Under the pieces are notes generated by a model that ran no database searches, was not told the origin of the DNA, and saw only the letters and a program-made list of their open reading frames with translations. The translations under genes and the position numbers were made by a program. DNA of 32,636 bases, taken from Oceanospirillales bacterium (lineage in GTDB: Bacteria > Pseudomonadota > Gammaproteobacteria > Xanthomonadales > SZUA-36). The DNA lies in assembly GCA_003232965.1 (NCBI GenBank), contig QIKG01000195.1, forward strand, positions 1-32,636, given 5' to 3'. This document shows positions 31,566 to 32,636 of the stretch, in pieces; positions within the stretch are counted from its first letter, which is position 1, and the number at the start of each line of letters is the position of its first letter.

Positions 31566-32459
31566 ATGAGCGTAACCGTTAAAGAATTCTTTGAGCCACA
31601 GACCAATACCTTTGCCTATGTGGTTAGCGATGATGCCAGTGCTAAGGCTGTAATTATCGATCCTGTGTGGTTATATAGTCATGCTTGCGGCAACACCCGC
31701 CAAGATTTTGCCGACCAGTTGCTTGAATATTCCCGTGCCAAAGGACTGCTTATTGAATGGATAATCGATACCCACGCGCATGCCGACCATCTCACCGCTG
31801 CGGCCTGGCTAAGACAACAAACTGGTGCAAAAATTGGCATTGGCAAAGGTGTTACCGAGGTTCAAAAAACTTTTAAAACCCTATACGATCTCGAACCGGG
31901 CTTCGCGGTAGACGGCTCCCAGTTCGACCATCTTTTTAGCGATAAGGAAACCTTCATGCTCGGAGAAACTGAAGTAACCGCACTGCATACCCCTGGCCAT
32001 ACCAACGATTCCATGACTTATGTTTTTGCGGGCAATGCTTTTATTGGTGACACCTTGTTTATGCCGGACTACGGTTCAGCGCGTTGTGATTTTCCCGGCG
32101 GCAGTGCCGGCACTCTGTTTGATTCCATCCAGCGCATCCACGCCCTTCCGCCGGAAACCAAGCTGTATATGTGCCATGACTACCCGCCACAGAGTCGCGG
32201 GCCGGAATTTGTTACTACCGTTGCTATTTCCCGCGTAACCAATAAACACGCCCACGCTGGTATTAGCCGGGATGCCTTCATCGCTATGCGCGAAAAGCGC
32301 GATGCCCAACTGGGTATGCCTAAACTAATTTGGCCTTCATTACAGGTGAATATTCGTGCTGGCGAAGCCCCGGCTGCCGCAGCCAATGGTGCTACCTATC
32401 TGAAAATACCCTTTAATTTGGATATTGCCGGATTACTGCAATCAGTAAAAGCCAAATGA
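31566..32459 (+). CDS. MBL-fold hydrolase, persulfide dioxygenase-like (Blh/ETHE1 type)
   Basis: A 297-residue cytoplasmic metallo-beta-lactamase-fold protein. Metal ligands are in DTHAHADHLTAA (histidines 70, 72, 75, aspartate 74), TPGHTNDS and GDTLFMPDYGSARCDFPGGSA, then CHDYPP. The YGSARCDFP and HADHLTAA pattern fits persulfide dioxygenases and the Blh protein of bigR operons, which oxidise glutathione persulfide to sulfite. It overlaps the next gene by ATGA; bigR-type operons also pair such an enzyme with YeeE/YedE transporters. Iron binding and activity are inferred from the family. Confidence 0.87.
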   Translation: MSVTVKEFFEPQTNTFAYVVSDDASAKAVIIDPVWLYSHACGNTRQDFADQLLEYSRAKGLLIEWIIDTHAHADHLTAAAWLRQQTGAKIGIGKGVTEVQKTFKTLYDLEPGFAVDGSQFDHLFSDKETFMLGETEVTALHTPGHTNDSMTYVFAGNAFIGDTLFMPDYGSARCDFPGGSAGTLFDSIQRIHALPPETKLYMCHDYPPQSRGPEFVTTVAISRVTNKHAHAGISRDAFIAMREKRDAQLGMPKLIWPSLQVNIRAGEAPAAAANGATYLKIPFNLDIAGLLQSVKAK

Positions 32460-32636
32460 CAGAATTTACCCCGTTTTCCGCTATTTTAGGTGGTGCCCTC
32501 ATCGGGCTTGCTGCTACCTTATTAATGCTGAGTTTTGGCAGGATAGCAGGCGCTTCAGGAATCGCTGCCGGGGTGGTTACCGCCGCTCGTGGTGACCGTT
32601 CATGGCGAGTGGCATTTCTCTTAGGCGCCCTCGCCA
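32456..32636 (+). CDS. YeeE/YedE-family membrane transporter, N-terminal part (3' end outside window)
   Basis: Sixty residues are visible, starting MTEFTPFSAILGGALIGLAA, with two hydrophobic segments (LIGLAATLLMLSFGRIAG and the start of a second at WRVAFLLGALA). The pattern GGALIGLAATLL..GRIAGASGI is typical of the YeeE/YedE (DUF395) half-transporters that take up thiosulfate or related sulfur compounds. The ATG overlaps the stop of the MBL-fold gene, so both are co-translated. It is truncated only by the window edge. Confidence 0.85.
   Translation, partial: MTEFTPFSAILGGALIGLAATLLMLSFGRIAGASGIAAGVVTAARGDRSWRVAFLLGALA

Noticed and set aside
1..32636. CRISPR arrays, tRNA and rRNA genes
   Set aside because: No regularly spaced direct repeats and no cloverleaf or rRNA-like stretch were noticed.

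Overview
The window reads as a chromosomal stretch of a Gammaproteobacterium, probably a free-living and perhaps marine one. The Leu, Met and Cys enzymes all resemble the E. coli proteins closely, including MetJ and CysB, which are typically gammaproteobacterial, and a complete Sox thiosulfate-oxidation system is present. No rRNA, tRNA or CRISPR array was seen. All identifications come from reading protein motifs by eye; no search was run.

Region 1 (1-7500) is branched-chain amino acid synthesis: the 3' part of ilvD, ilvA, and on the other strand the leuABCD operon. In front of leuA lies a classical Leu-codon attenuator: a 25-codon leader peptide, a pause hairpin, an antiterminator and a terminator. 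The only good promoter places the transcript start at or beside the leader ATG, so the leader may be leaderless. Two hairpin repeats sit between these genes. A small cysteine-rich protein gene follows at 7586.

Region 2 (about 7.9-18.5 kb) is visibly more AT-rich. It carries sulfur assimilation and its regulators: metB, cysB, the divergent cysG-cysK, and cysJ-cysI-cysH behind metJ. Together they make sulfide from PAPS, siroheme for sulfite reductase, cysteine from sulfide and cystathionine from cysteine. Tandem MetJ boxes are visible at metB, as expected, and also at the cysG and cysJ promoters, which is not the textbook MetJ regulon. The right end carries the decayed C-terminal part of an IS91-type rolling-circle transposase, and the left end a possible transposon scar, so the block looks like an acquired island.

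Region 3 (18.5-20 kb) holds metA, which starts methionine synthesis and feeds MetB, followed by a short unidentified open stretch.

Region 4 (20-32.6 kb) is sulfur oxidation. A minus-strand operon runs soxC-soxD-cytochrome c-soxX-soxY-soxZ-soxA-soxK-like-soxB-dsrE-like. It is divergent from an ArsR-family regulator with two cysteines placed as in persulfide sensors (SqrR/BigR). Beyond it lie a FadL-type outer-membrane channel, a periplasmic rhodanese, a thioredoxin-like protein, an internally deleted alpha/beta hydrolase, an MBL-fold persulfide dioxygenase-like enzyme and the start of a YeeE/YedE-type sulfur-compound transporter. A perfect 10-bp inverted repeat lies between the last two divergent units.

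The strongest candidates for something new are the MetJ control of siroheme and sulfite-reductase genes inside the mobile-looking island, the leaderless leu attenuator, and the duplication linking SoxD with the small cytochrome c.
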